Shown: positions 49,837 through 59,646 of the stretch, in pieces
Numbering within the stretch: position 1 is the first letter of the stretch
Layout: every line of letters starts with the position of its first letter
Assembly (NCBI GenBank): GCA_945869675.1
Contig: CAMBPS010000005.1
Span: 1 to 64,000, forward strand
Origin: Prosthecobacter debontii
GTDB taxonomy: Bacteria; Verrucomicrobiota; Verrucomicrobiia; Verrucomicrobiales; Verrucomicrobiaceae
DNA: 64,000 nucleotides
Reading direction: 5' to 3'
Translations under genes and position numbers: made by a program
The notes under the pieces: model-generated
Databases searched by the model: none
The model's input: the letters and a program-made list of their open reading frames with translations, nothing else
Told to the model about the DNA's origin: nothing

Positions 49837-51387
49837 TTATTCGTCGATCTTCACCGTTTTGTAGCCACCAATGCTCTTGAAGTAGAGGAACAAGAGAAGG
49901 TAGATCGCTGCCATCGTCATCGGAATGAAAGAATCAGCTTTGAGCGTTGCACGGTCGCCTTTTTGGTCAGCGGTCACGACAGCCAATTGCTGTGGAGTCT
50001 TTTCCTTGGCTTCTTTAGCCGCCGCCAGCTTGGTGCCGTCGAGGCCAAAGGCTTCAGTCGCAGACAAGTTAAGGAAGGCACTTGGCTTCTCAGCTTTGTA
50101 TTCAGCATACAGAGCAGCGTCAGCTTTGTTCAGTTCTTCACCTGCGAAGCGGTCCTTACAATAGCCCAAACCAGGACCACCGATAAGACCTGCCGAGAGC
50201 ATGCCAATGCCGCCCATGATGGACATAGCAACGGCACCTGTCTGCGGGTAACGGTCACCCACGACAGCCAACATGGTTGGCCAGAAGAAGGTTTTACCGA
50301 CAGCATAGATCCCAAGGGCCACAAGTGCAGTGCCAAAGGTCTGCATGCCACTGGCAAGGTTCAGACCCACGCAGGCGATGATGGAGCAAACCAACAGAAG
50401 GCCAATTGGGGAAAGCTTGAGTGTTTTTTCGATCCAGTGAGCGCAGAAACGCAGACCGAACATGATCGCTGAGGTCCAGATAAAGAGATATTTACCCTGT
50501 TCAGAAGTGAACAAGTTACCTGTGATGTTCTGAATCCAGCCATCAGTTCCGAGTTCAACAGCGCCGACGAGGGCGTGTGTAACGAAGAGAACAAAGAGCA
50601 GAATCGAACCAATTGAAAACTTAGAGACCACACCAACGGCGATCAACAGAATACCACCGATGCCATAACCAATGATTTTGGCATTGTCAGGAGAGACAGC
50701 TTTGGTGATGTCGCCAAAGAACAGAGCAAGCAAGTAACAAGCGACCAAAGCACCGAGGATACCCACTGGCTTGAACATTTGAACGAAGCTTGCACCTTTT
50801 TCAGCCGCTTCAGATTTAGGGAACTTCTGGCCCATGAACATGATCGCATAAAGGACTGTTGGGACGAGGTAGAGTGCCAATTGGATTTTCCAACCCATCT
50901 GCATCTTGTCGTCAAGCACCCAACCAGCGATAGAACCAAGCACCATCCCTGCAGGCCATGAGGCATGGAGGATATTCAGGTAATGGGTGCGGTTTTCTGG
51001 GAACAGTGTCGCGACCAGAGGATTGGCTACAGCTTCCAGTGTTCCATTGGCATATGCAAAGATGAACATGCCCCAGAAAAGGAAGTTATAAGCATTGTCT
51101 GGCGTGCTGGCACCGAAGGTGACAAATGCCGAGAGAATGTGGCAGATCACGGCAAGGGCGACTAATTTACCGTAGCCGATTTTATCAACGATGAGACCAC
51201 CGAAGATGATGCCGAAGCAGAAGCCTGAAAAACCAGCGCCACCGATGGCACCGAGTTGTGCTCCAGTGAAGCCGTATTCTTTGCCCCAGTTGTCAAAGAT
51301 ACCGCCGCGGATGGCAAAGCCAACGCCGGCAGCAAGGATGGCCATGAAGCCAGCCCAGAGGAGACGCATTCGATTATTTTCGCTCAT
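49837..51387 (-). CDS. MFS transporter
   Basis: 516 aa, about 12 TM segments, [22 protein letters not shown] motif. Confidence 0.85.
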   Translation of the reverse strand: MSENNRMRLLWAGFMAILAAGVGFAIRGGIFDNWGKEYGFTGAQLGAIGGAGFSGFCFGIIFGGLIVDKIGYGKLVALAVICHILSAFVTFGASTPDNAYNFLFWGMFIFAYANGTLEAVANPLVATLFPENRTHYLNILHASWPAGMVLGSIAGWVLDDKMQMGWKIQLALYLVPTVLYAIMFMGQKFPKSEAAEKGASFVQMFKPVGILGALVACYLLALFFGDITKAVSPDNAKIIGYGIGGILLIAVGVVSKFSIGSILLFVLFVTHALVGAVELGTDGWIQNITGNLFTSEQGKYLFIWTSAIMFGLRFCAHWIEKTLKLSPIGLLLVCSIIACVGLNLASGMQTFGTALVALGIYAVGKTFFWPTMLAVVGDRYPQTGAVAMSIMGGIGMLSAGLIGGPGLGYCKDRFAGEELNKADAALYAEYKAEKPSAFLNLSATEAFGLDGTKLAAAKEAKEKTPQQLAVVTADQKGDRATLKADSFIPMTMAAIYLLLFLYFKSIGGYKTVKIDE

Positions 51388-51556
51388 AGATGATGTATTG
51401 TTAGTTGGATGGATCGGGATGGATGATGTGCCTCAATCGGAATCGCCAAAAAAGACATTCCCGATGAGCCTGCTGGTTTTAGTAGCCAACGAGAGGGGTG
51501 ACAAGATAAAAATCACTGCCCTGCGAAGGTAAAAAAATCACAATTCCCTGAAAGAA

Positions 51557-53089
51557 TCAGTGATCACCAATCTCCACGGGCTTGTAACCACCCCGACTGC
51601 GGAACCAAAGCAGCAGCCCAACATAGCAAACCAGCATGAAGCTAGGCAGGATCGCAATCGTCGTGAAAACACTGCGTTTGCTAGCTGCCTGAACGACTTC
51701 CAGTTCCTTAGTCAGATCAACAGGGAGCGCTTTAATCTTCTCCTGATCAAGCGTTGGCGCACTGCCAAAAATGCCTAGTTTGGATTCACCCTTCACCTGG
51801 GCATACAAAGCGGTGTGTTCAGTCGAAGTCAGACGCTTTTCCATGTCCAAATCCTGCTTATAGCCGATGTAGGGACTACCCAAAACGCCGAGGAAAAGAA
51901 CACCGACAGCGGATACTCCGTTCAAGGTGAGCGCTCCACCTTTGGGGAACTGCTCAGAAGTCAGGCCAAGGGTCGTGCTCCAAAGAAATGTTTTTCCAAG
52001 GGCATAAATCGTTGCCGCTCCGAGAATGGCCCAGCCAGTTGCATTCGAGAGCAACAATAACCCGATAATGGCGATGACTGAACTGACGACCAACAAACCA
52101 ATAGCCGAAAAACGATGGACGATTGGGCCAGCATAGAATCTGAGCACCGTCATGATCACCGAAACATAGACAAAAATCCAAGTCGCGAAGTTGGGGAAAT
52201 CAGGACCGCTGAGCTTCAATAGCTCAGGCATCCAGCCGTCGGTTCCGAGTTCAGTCGTCGCCAGCGGACCAATGACCACCAGCACGACAAGGAACAACCA
52301 ATTCCCCAAAGAACGAGTGTACAATCCCGCCAAAACACCCACCACGGCAGCAATGATGAACACCACGGTCCATGAAGCCTCTTGATTGAGCATCTGCGCC
52401 ATGGCTGGCGCAACGAGAGCGGTAATCATGAAGAAACCAATGGCGCCCACCTCTTTAAGCATGTCACGATAGCTCACTCCAGCCGCCACGCGCTCATTGA
52501 CTGGGAAGGTGCGTGGTAGAATCAGCAGCGCATAAATGACCACCGGGATGAAACAAAGCGCGAAACGGAACTGCCAAACGGCACCGAAGAAAAGCTTCGT
52601 CTCAGGCAAAAGACCACAGAATAAGGCACCCAAAGCCAGCCCCGCAGGCCAGCCCGCATGGAGAATATTCAGCCACTTGGCTTTCTGCTTGTTAAAGACC
52701 GTCGCTACCACTGGATTGATAAAGGACTCAACCGTTCCATTGGCTACCGCAACGAGCAGGGTACTCCAATAAAAGTCCTGATAACCTGAAGCTCTCAGAG
52801 TCAGCACCAAGGAAATCGTGTGACAAATGATCGCAAACAAAGCCACTGTTTTGTAGCCAACATAATCGATGATTAGACTAAAGAAGATGATGCTGATGGC
52901 AAACGGCCACATGCCAGCGCCATTGATCGAACCCTTCTGCTGTTCCGAAAGATTAAAGCCATCCTGCAATAAACCAATGGTATTGGCACGCACACCAAAC
53001 ACAAAAGAGGTGGCAACAAGGGCAACGAAACAAGCCCAAAACAATTTCATGTCGGGCTGAGTGGAGGTGTGTGCAGTATCAGATTTCAT
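51557..53089 (-). CDS. MFS transporter, paralog of the adjacent gene
   Basis: Shares motifs with 49837-51387 (ANGTVESFINPVVATVF, NILHAGWPAG, GTDGW, C-terminal GGYKPVEI). Confidence 0.85.
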   Translation of the reverse strand: MKSDTAHTSTQPDMKLFWACFVALVATSFVFGVRANTIGLLQDGFNLSEQQKGSINGAGMWPFAISIIFFSLIIDYVGYKTVALFAIICHTISLVLTLRASGYQDFYWSTLLVAVANGTVESFINPVVATVFNKQKAKWLNILHAGWPAGLALGALFCGLLPETKLFFGAVWQFRFALCFIPVVIYALLILPRTFPVNERVAAGVSYRDMLKEVGAIGFFMITALVAPAMAQMLNQEASWTVVFIIAAVVGVLAGLYTRSLGNWLFLVVLVVIGPLATTELGTDGWMPELLKLSGPDFPNFATWIFVYVSVIMTVLRFYAGPIVHRFSAIGLLVVSSVIAIIGLLLLSNATGWAILGAATIYALGKTFLWSTTLGLTSEQFPKGGALTLNGVSAVGVLFLGVLGSPYIGYKQDLDMEKRLTSTEHTALYAQVKGESKLGIFGSAPTLDQEKIKALPVDLTKELEVVQAASKRSVFTTIAILPSFMLVCYVGLLLWFRSRGGYKPVEIGDH

Positions 53090-53386
53090 AAGTCACAAAA
53101 GGCAGCCGCGATTACAGGGGAAACCCTGTCATGCGGCAAACTCTTTTTTAGCAAATCCAAGGATCAGCAATGCCGACACTGCTCAAATCGATGCCATTCA
53201 TGGAACCCCAACCAAGTAATTTGAGGCTGATAAAATTTTCTTGGACACCGCCTGTGATTCCATGGTTTATGACAAGGAAGAGGCCATTGGCATCCTCTCT
53301 CAGATGTAAAGCTTTCCCAAACTAGTTCGAACAACACCCATGGAAGCCATTTGCCAGAAGAACCCATTTGCGACTAACCTGAGTCC

Positions 53387-54958
53387 ATGAGTTCACGAAG
53401 AAGAAGCCGTTCTGGCAAAGGCAACCGCTGGCTGATTATTTTAATCTGCTTGGGCACTGCATTAGTGGGACTATTACTCTTGGCTCCGATACTTGTGACC
53501 AGCTGGGTGCGTGACTATCTCCAGAAAGAAACCTTTCGTGGTAAGATGGAACAGTTCTTTGGCACCCAATTACAGGGCACTGCCACGCTGGCACCTCTAC
53601 GCTGGACAGGCGATGAAGTCACCACTCAAAATGCTCAGGTAACCACCGGTAGCGGCTGGAAAGCCGAGGTTAACAGCCTTCATCTAGCTCTAGATTGGAG
53701 TGCTTTTAGGCAAGGCAAATGGCGTGTCATCAATGCAGGCGCTGATGTCCTGGATCTACAATTTAAAGCACCTGCTCAAGGGAAATCCGAAGCCGATGTT
53801 ACCGCGCCGACTCCCATTTTAAATAGTACAGCAAGCACGATCCCCGCTTGGCTTCGAGGTTATTTGCCAAGCACGACGGAAGTGGCAGGATTGAAAGTGG
53901 ATCGCTTAACCCTCCGCTATCCAGGCCCGTGGCAACTGACGGAGTCCACCCTGCGCATCGGCGCTTGGCAGCAAGGAGAGCAGTCCGTGCAGGCTGTTGC
54001 GACGGAGGGCATCATCGAGACGCCAATCCAACTGCCGGTGCAAGCACAGCCCATGAAGTTTAATCTCGTTCGTGCAACCACGCGCCTGAGCCGTGAAGAT
54101 CTGCACCTGAGTGAAGCAACGCTGCGCTGGCTGGATGAGAGCGAAATCACCCTGAACGGTCACGTGAAACCTAAAGAAGGTAGCTGGCAAATGAATGCAC
54201 AGCTTGTCGCCATTCCTTTAAAAGAGGTGCTGAGCGAGGACTGGAAACTGAGGCTGACGGGCCTGATCGAAGGTGATTTAGAGATCCAAGGCAGTCGTCA
54301 AACGACGCCGAGCGTGAAAGGTGACGTGCGCCTCAAAGACGGTGTCCTGACCGCGCTTCCCATCCTGGATAAACTGGCCACCTACACAGGCGTGGAGCGC
54401 TTTAAACGCATCATCCTCGACATCGCCAGTGCTCAGATCAGCGGCTCTGGAGAGACCCAGAAGTTTGAAAAAATCATCATCCAATCCAATGGCCTGGTGC
54501 GGCTTGAGGGAAAGCTTTCCATCCTCAACGGTCAATTAGACGGGCAGTTCTTGGTCGGTGTCACCCCTGAAACGCTGCGCTGGATTCCAGGTGCACAGCA
54601 GCATGTTTTCACCTCCACGAATCCAAGCGGAACACCTGGCCTGGTCTGGACCCCACTGCGTATCTCGGGTAGCATTGACGCACCGCGTGAAGATTTATCA
54701 GAACGCCTAATCGGAGGAGCGAGCAAAGCGCTGCTCAGTGCACCTGCAGAAGTCGTCGGCAAGACCAGTGAGATGCTTTTATCTCCTGTCCTGGGTTCAG
54801 ATCTGGGCAAAAAACCTGGAGAAGTCCTAAAGTCTGCCACAGACATCCTGACAAAACCCGGTGAGTCCGCCAAGAAAGCCACCGAACTGCCCACAAAGGC
54901 CGTCGAAAAAGGCATTGACCTGTTGAAGGGCATTGGCGGCGGTCTGCTCGGAAAATGA
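53387..54958 (+). CDS. AsmA-like large envelope protein
   Basis: N-terminal TM anchor; long beta-rich region with LTGLIEGDLEIQGSRQTTPSVKGDVRLKDGVL. Confidence 0.65.
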   Translation: MSSRRRSRSGKGNRWLIILICLGTALVGLLLLAPILVTSWVRDYLQKETFRGKMEQFFGTQLQGTATLAPLRWTGDEVTTQNAQVTTGSGWKAEVNSLHLALDWSAFRQGKWRVINAGADVLDLQFKAPAQGKSEADVTAPTPILNSTASTIPAWLRGYLPSTTEVAGLKVDRLTLRYPGPWQLTESTLRIGAWQQGEQSVQAVATEGIIETPIQLPVQAQPMKFNLVRATTRLSREDLHLSEATLRWLDESEITLNGHVKPKEGSWQMNAQLVAIPLKEVLSEDWKLRLTGLIEGDLEIQGSRQTTPSVKGDVRLKDGVLTALPILDKLATYTGVERFKRIILDIASAQISGSGETQKFEKIIIQSNGLVRLEGKLSILNGQLDGQFLVGVTPETLRWIPGAQQHVFTSTNPSGTPGLVWTPLRISGSIDAPREDLSERLIGGASKALLSAPAEVVGKTSEMLLSPVLGSDLGKKPGEVLKSATDILTKPGESAKKATELPTKAVEKGIDLLKGIGGGLLGK

Positions 54959-54973
54959 ACCCTTATTTGAACT

Positions 54974-55381
54974 GTGACACTGATCGAAAAACAAAATGAA
55001 CTCATCTCCGATCTAAATTTAATCGAAGATGCCCATGAACGCCTTTCAGCTCTAACCAGCTATGTGTCACGCACCCAACTGCCTGATGACATGAAGGGTG
55101 ACGAACTCATCGGCCCAGGCTGCATCTCCCGAGTCTGGGTCAAAGGTGAGCTACGCGATGGCATGACGCATTTTCGCTGTGCAGCCGACTCGCCCATGGT
55201 GGCCGGATTGGTCGCCCTGCTCTGTGATCTTTACAGTGGAACCACTCCAGCCGAATCCAGTGCCATAGAGCCTGATGTTTGGCAAAAATGCGGCTTTATC
55301 AAGATCCTCACCCCAACCCGTCTGAATGGACTTGCAGCGGTGCGTGCTCGCATCAAAGAACTGTCTTTGAACTGGTGCTGA
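54974..55381 (+). CDS. SufE family protein (GTG start)
   Basis: GPGCISRVWVKGELRDGMTHFRCAADSPMVAGLVALL. Confidence 0.92.
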   Translation: MTLIEKQNELISDLNLIEDAHERLSALTSYVSRTQLPDDMKGDELIGPGCISRVWVKGELRDGMTHFRCAADSPMVAGLVALLCDLYSGTTPAESSAIEPDVWQKCGFIKILTPTRLNGLAAVRARIKELSLNWC

Positions 55382-55386
55382 CTGCC

Positions 55387-56175
55387 ATGCTGTACGATGC
55401 ACACAATCATTATCAAGATACACGCTTAGACAGCGACCGAGAGATCATCCTCAAGGCCCTCCCTGAACTCGGAATTCGTGAAGCTGTCGTCAATGGCTCT
55501 GCCGAAGATGATTGGGAAGACGTGGCCAAACTGGCTCGCGAGCATGAATGGTTAAAGCCCTCCTTTGGACTGCATCCATGGTATGTGAAAGAACGAACGA
55601 CAGCCTGGCAGCTGCGACTGCGTGATTATTTGAGAGCTTTTCCAAACGCGGCTGTTGGAGAAATTGGCCTAGATCGCTGGATCGCAACTCCAGACATCGA
55701 AGCTCAAATCTCCTGCTTTCGCTGGCAGGTTGAGCTCGCCTCAGAACTGAACCGGCCCACCACGATCCATTGTCTGAGAGCCTGGGGACTCTTGGATGAG
55801 CAACTTCGAAACCTACCACTGCCAAAGCGCGGTTTTCTACTGCATTCCTATGGAGGCCCAGCAGAAATGATCCCGAGCTTTGTCAAAATGGGCGCTTACT
55901 TTTCCCTCTCCCCCTACTTTGGCCATGAGCGAAAAGCCCAACAATTAGCCACCTTTGCCGCAGTGCCCTTGGATCGACTTTTAGCCGAAACCGATGCGCC
56001 AGATATGTGGCCCCCCGATGAACTCAACCAGCATCCACTTCAGCACGATAGCAAACCGATCAACCATCCCGCTAATCTACAGGTTAGCTACGATTTGCTA
56101 GCAAAAGTGCACGCCATTCCCATGCTGGATTTGGTCCAGCAGATCGAGCAAAACTATCGAAGGTTGTTCGACTGA
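55387..56175 (+). CDS. TatD family hydrolase
   Basis: MLYDAHNHYQDTRL; FGLHPWYV; VGEIGLDRW; LAETDAPDMWP; start trimmed. Confidence 0.92.
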   Translation: MLYDAHNHYQDTRLDSDREIILKALPELGIREAVVNGSAEDDWEDVAKLAREHEWLKPSFGLHPWYVKERTTAWQLRLRDYLRAFPNAAVGEIGLDRWIATPDIEAQISCFRWQVELASELNRPTTIHCLRAWGLLDEQLRNLPLPKRGFLLHSYGGPAEMIPSFVKMGAYFSLSPYFGHERKAQQLATFAAVPLDRLLAETDAPDMWPPDELNQHPLQHDSKPINHPANLQVSYDLLAKVHAIPMLDLVQQIEQNYRRLFD

Positions 56176-56183
56176 ATTGAAGA

Positions 56184-56648
56184 TCAATCCACCAACTCAA
56201 AGATCCCTTCAATCTCCACAGCGATGCTTCCCGGCAATGACCCCATACCGACCGCACTGCGAGCGCCAATGCCATTTTCTTCTCCCCATATTTGAGCAAA
56301 CAATTCGCTGCAGCCATTGATGACCTTGGGATGATCGGCAAATTCAGGCGTGCTATTCACCATGCCGAGCAGCTTCACCACGCGCTTGATACGATCAAGA
56401 CTACCCAGTTCTTTTTGAAGCGTCGCCAACATCGCCAACCCAGTTTGTCGTGCTGCCGCATGACCTTCAGCCAGATCTAGATCCTCTCCAACACGGCCCC
56501 GAATCATCCCACCATCTGCCAAATAAGGTCCATGCCCGGAGAGATAAGCGACGTTGCCAATAACAACGACCGGCTTATAAACACCACCCTTAGGCGGAGG
56601 CTCTGGAAGGGATATACCAAGGGCGATGAGTTGGGATTCAGCGGACAT
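56184..56648 (-). CDS. RidA family protein
   Basis: YKPVVVIGNVAYLSGHGP; AARQTGLAMLATLQKELGSLDRIKRVVKLLGMVNS; ARSAVGMGSLPGSIAVEIEGIFE. Confidence 0.93.
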   Translation of the reverse strand: MSAESQLIALGISLPEPPPKGGVYKPVVVIGNVAYLSGHGPYLADGGMIRGRVGEDLDLAEGHAAARQTGLAMLATLQKELGSLDRIKRVVKLLGMVNSTPEFADHPKVINGCSELFAQIWGEENGIGARSAVGMGSLPGSIAVEIEGIFELVD

Positions 56649-56718
56649 AATCAGGCGAATTTGTTTTTTAATTCTGACAGGAACTTCTCCCAGACTCAAT
56701 CTCAAACATGACCTTTTC

Positions 56719-57717
56719 TCACCCCCCGATCGCGATCATACGCCGATTCGGCTGATAGTTATCTCGAAAGTCGTGCTCTTTGGGTTTTTTGGCGACGACG
56801 CTATAAATGAAGTCGGCGAGTTCAGTATCTGAACAGCCAGCGCGGAGCACGCTCTTGAGATCAAACTCCAGGTAACTACCTAAGCAGGGGCGTAGTTTAC
56901 CGTCACTGGTCAGGCGCAGTTTGTTGCAGCTTTCACAGAAATGCAAATTGGTCATGGCACCGATGAAACCGATCTTTTGGCCAGTGCTGGCGATCTCGTA
57001 ATAGGTCGCGGGACCGTTCGTCTTAAACTCGGGCACGGGTCTCAAGAGACCGTAGTGTTCTTCGACCATTTTCAGCGCGTGTCCTGCGGAAAGAAAACTA
57101 TCCTCTTTCAGCACTTCCTGAGTGCTCACAGGCATGAGTTCGATAAAACGTATCAAGGCATCTTTGCTACGGGCGTAGTCGATAAGCGAAACAAACTCGC
57201 GCTCAGTCTGATTTTTCATCAGCACGCAATTGAGTCGGATGGACTTCATGCCGGCAGTGATGGCTGCGTCGATACCCTCAAGCACCCGAGGAAGCAGATC
57301 CCGACTGGTCGTGCGCTGATAGCTAGCGCGGTCGAGAGAATCCATCGAGATATTGGCACTGGTGACACCTGCTTGGACAAGTCTAGAAGCCATAGTTTCG
57401 CCCTGTTCTTGTTTGGCCAAAAGGGTACCGTTGGTGGAAATACCGATCTGCTCGATGCCGGGAATCTCGGCGATTTGTGAGCAGAAATCAGCAACGCCTG
57501 GACGCGTCAGCGGCTCGCCACCTGTGACACGAACTTTTCGAATGCCCAAGCCTGCTCCCACCTGGAGAACTCGGAGCATTTCCTCATAACTGAGCACTTC
57601 TTCTTTTGGAAACCAAGCCTGCTCTTCTTCTGGCATGCAATAGCGGCAGCGCTCATTGCAGCGATCCGTGACTGAAACGCGCAAATAAGAGATAAGATGA
57701 CCGAAGGCGTCTTCCAC
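56719..57717 (-). CDS. moaA: GTP 3',8-cyclase MoaA
   Basis: LRVSVTDRCNERCRYCMPEEE; VRVTGGEPLTRPG; C-terminal CESCNKLRLTSDGKLRPCL. Confidence 0.97.
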   Translation of the reverse strand: MEDAFGHLISYLRVSVTDRCNERCRYCMPEEEQAWFPKEEVLSYEEMLRVLQVGAGLGIRKVRVTGGEPLTRPGVADFCSQIAEIPGIEQIGISTNGTLLAKQEQGETMASRLVQAGVTSANISMDSLDRASYQRTTSRDLLPRVLEGIDAAITAGMKSIRLNCVLMKNQTEREFVSLIDYARSKDALIRFIELMPVSTQEVLKEDSFLSAGHALKMVEEHYGLLRPVPEFKTNGPATYYEIASTGQKIGFIGAMTNLHFCESCNKLRLTSDGKLRPCLGSYLEFDLKSVLRAGCSDTELADFIYSVVAKKPKEHDFRDNYQPNRRMIAIGG

Positions 57718-57723
57718 AGCAGG

Positions 57724-58011
57724 CTATTCTAGCACCGGACCTTTCACAGACCAGCGCTTGGTAACGAAGCCGGTGGCGGACTTTTCTTTCCACTTAGCAA
57801 AGTGGGCAGTCTGGTAATGAGCCTCCATGGCCGCCTGATCCACATATTGCTCACTGAGCGCAAAAAGATTGGGCTGCTCAAACTGGCGGTTCACTTCAAA
57901 ACGCAGGCAGCCGACCTCCTTCACCGACTCGGCGGCATTCAGGGTAATGACTTCCAGGAACTCATCCACGCGAGCTGGGTCGATTTCGAGAATCACAATA
58001 ACATTAATCAT
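57724..58011 (-). CDS. Antibiotic biosynthesis monooxygenase (ABM)-like quinol monooxygenase
   Basis: INVIVILEIDPARVDEFLEVITLNAAESVKEVGCLRFEVNRQFEQPNLFALSEQYVDQAAMEAHYQTAHF; start trimmed. Confidence 0.88.
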   Translation of the reverse strand: MINVIVILEIDPARVDEFLEVITLNAAESVKEVGCLRFEVNRQFEQPNLFALSEQYVDQAAMEAHYQTAHFAKWKEKSATGFVTKRWSVKGPVLE

Positions 58012-58093
58012 GGTAGCTGTGACAGAGCCGATTTTGCGATAACATGCAACCTCCTGCTGCCGTATATCAGCAATCGAACCCCTTTTCCCAGAC

Positions 58094-58975
58094 ATGAAGC
58101 CCTATTTTCTATTGTCCATCCTCCTGTCTGTCAGCTCACTTCCAGCCCAGGAAGTCAAGCCAGCCCCGTCAGCCCAAGTGACGCCTAAGGCTGCAAAAAA
58201 GGCTCCCGCTGCGCTACCTGCTCCCCCGACTCCAGCCGTAAAACCTTCACCGGCCGCTCCAGCACCTGCCAAACTGCTCCCCCCGACGCCCCCAGCAGCA
58301 AAGCCTGTCTCCTTTTTCAAAGACAAAGCTTTAGAAGCTGCCGTGCGCAGACAGATCTATGCCAAACGCGACAATCAGGAAGTCCTCACCGTTGAAGAGG
58401 TCGCCAATGTCTCGATCATTGAGGCTAAAGGCGCGGGAATCACAGATCTGACAGGCCTGGAAAAATGCAAAGCTCTGGCATCACTCACACTCACCGACAA
58501 CAAGATCAGCCGTCTTCAGGCTCTTCAAGGTCTGGAGCGCCTGCAGTTTCTCGACCTAGCCAACAACCAAATCACCGACCTCTCACCCCTAGCTAAATGC
58601 ATCGCTCTGCAATACGTGGAACTGACCAATAACAAAGTCGCTGACGTCTCCGTGTTTGGCAGCATCCCTGCGATCACTTCACTCTATTTAGCAGGCAATC
58701 AAATCGCTGATATTACGGCCCTTTTCAAACTGCCTAAACTTTGGACTCTTTACCTAGATGGCAACAAAGTAAGCCATCTTCAGGGCATTGGCGAACTCAA
58801 ATGGCTGTCGATGCTTTCAATCAAAGAAAATCAAGTGAGCGATCTGACACCACTGGAGCCACTGAATGACCTGCAATTTCTTTTTCTTGATAAGAACCCT
58901 GTCACTGACCTCATGCCGCTCCACCGTATGTGGATGAAAGACAACGCAGGAGCTAAGGAGTGGGCACCGTATTGA
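58094..58975 (+). CDS. Secreted leucine-rich repeat (internalin-like) protein with Pro/Ala-rich linker
   Basis: Repeated LxxLxLxxNxIxDLxPL units after a signal peptide and PAPPTPAVKPSPAAPAP linker. Confidence 0.88.
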   Translation: MKPYFLLSILLSVSSLPAQEVKPAPSAQVTPKAAKKAPAALPAPPTPAVKPSPAAPAPAKLLPPTPPAAKPVSFFKDKALEAAVRRQIYAKRDNQEVLTVEEVANVSIIEAKGAGITDLTGLEKCKALASLTLTDNKISRLQALQGLERLQFLDLANNQITDLSPLAKCIALQYVELTNNKVADVSVFGSIPAITSLYLAGNQIADITALFKLPKLWTLYLDGNKVSHLQGIGELKWLSMLSIKENQVSDLTPLEPLNDLQFLFLDKNPVTDLMPLHRMWMKDNAGAKEWAPY

Positions 58976-59112
58976 CAGATTTTTCTTCCTGGCTGCCCGC
59001 TAAGCGAGGCATCTAAAAGCATGGTCACTGAGTTAAAAAAAGCTGGTGCACGAATCAGTCCATAAAATTCAGTGTCCGGTTTTGATCTCTACGGTGAGAT
59101 ACTATCTGAACC

Positions 59113-59646
59113 ATGAATCCGCAGGACACCCGCGCCGCTCAGATCTTTCTCAGCCACCACGACTTCGTGAAAGGGGTGGCTTTGAAGTATGCTCCATGGC
59201 CTGGACTCATGGAGGATATCTCCCAGCAAGTGTTTTTAGAATTCATGGCCAAAGAAGAACGCTGGGATCTGGAGCGTGATCTACGTCCACTCCTTGCTAC
59301 CATGACGCGACATGTCGCCATGCGTCTCTGGCGCGAACGCACGCGAGAGCGCCCGGAAGTGGTACAGAAACTAGCCGATCACATTCGCCAATTAGCCGAA
59401 GAGCGGGAGATGCCCCCACGCTACGAGGAAGAAGTCACCATCCTGCGGTCCTGCCTCACCAAGCTTCCAGACAAGAGTCGCGAGCTCATCCAGCGCTACT
59501 ACTACAGTGATTTGTCCACACCTCAGATCGCCGCTCAACTGGATATGAAAGCAGACACCATTTGCCGCGCTCTATCGCGCGTCCGAGATAAACTGAGGGA
59601 CTGTATTCAGCGTGAAATGAACCAAGGAGCTGCCGCTCATGCATGA
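59113..59646 (+). CDS. RNA polymerase ECF sigma factor (Rhodopirellula/Verrucomicrobium-type)
   Basis: HHDFVKGVALKYAPWPGLMEDISQQVFLEFM; LPDKSRELIQRYYYSDLSTPQIAAQLDMKADTICRALSRVRDKLRDCI. Confidence 0.92.
   Translation: MNPQDTRAAQIFLSHHDFVKGVALKYAPWPGLMEDISQQVFLEFMAKEERWDLERDLRPLLATMTRHVAMRLWRERTRERPEVVQKLADHIRQLAEEREMPPRYEEEVTILRSCLTKLPDKSRELIQRYYYSDLSTPQIAAQLDMKADTICRALSRVRDKLRDCIQREMNQGAAAHA

Noticed and set aside
53090-53386. 67-aa ORF (53164-53367, minus) in the gap between the MFS and AsmA-like genes
   Set aside because: No recognisable family or ribosome-binding support; region kept as unannotated intergenic sequence.
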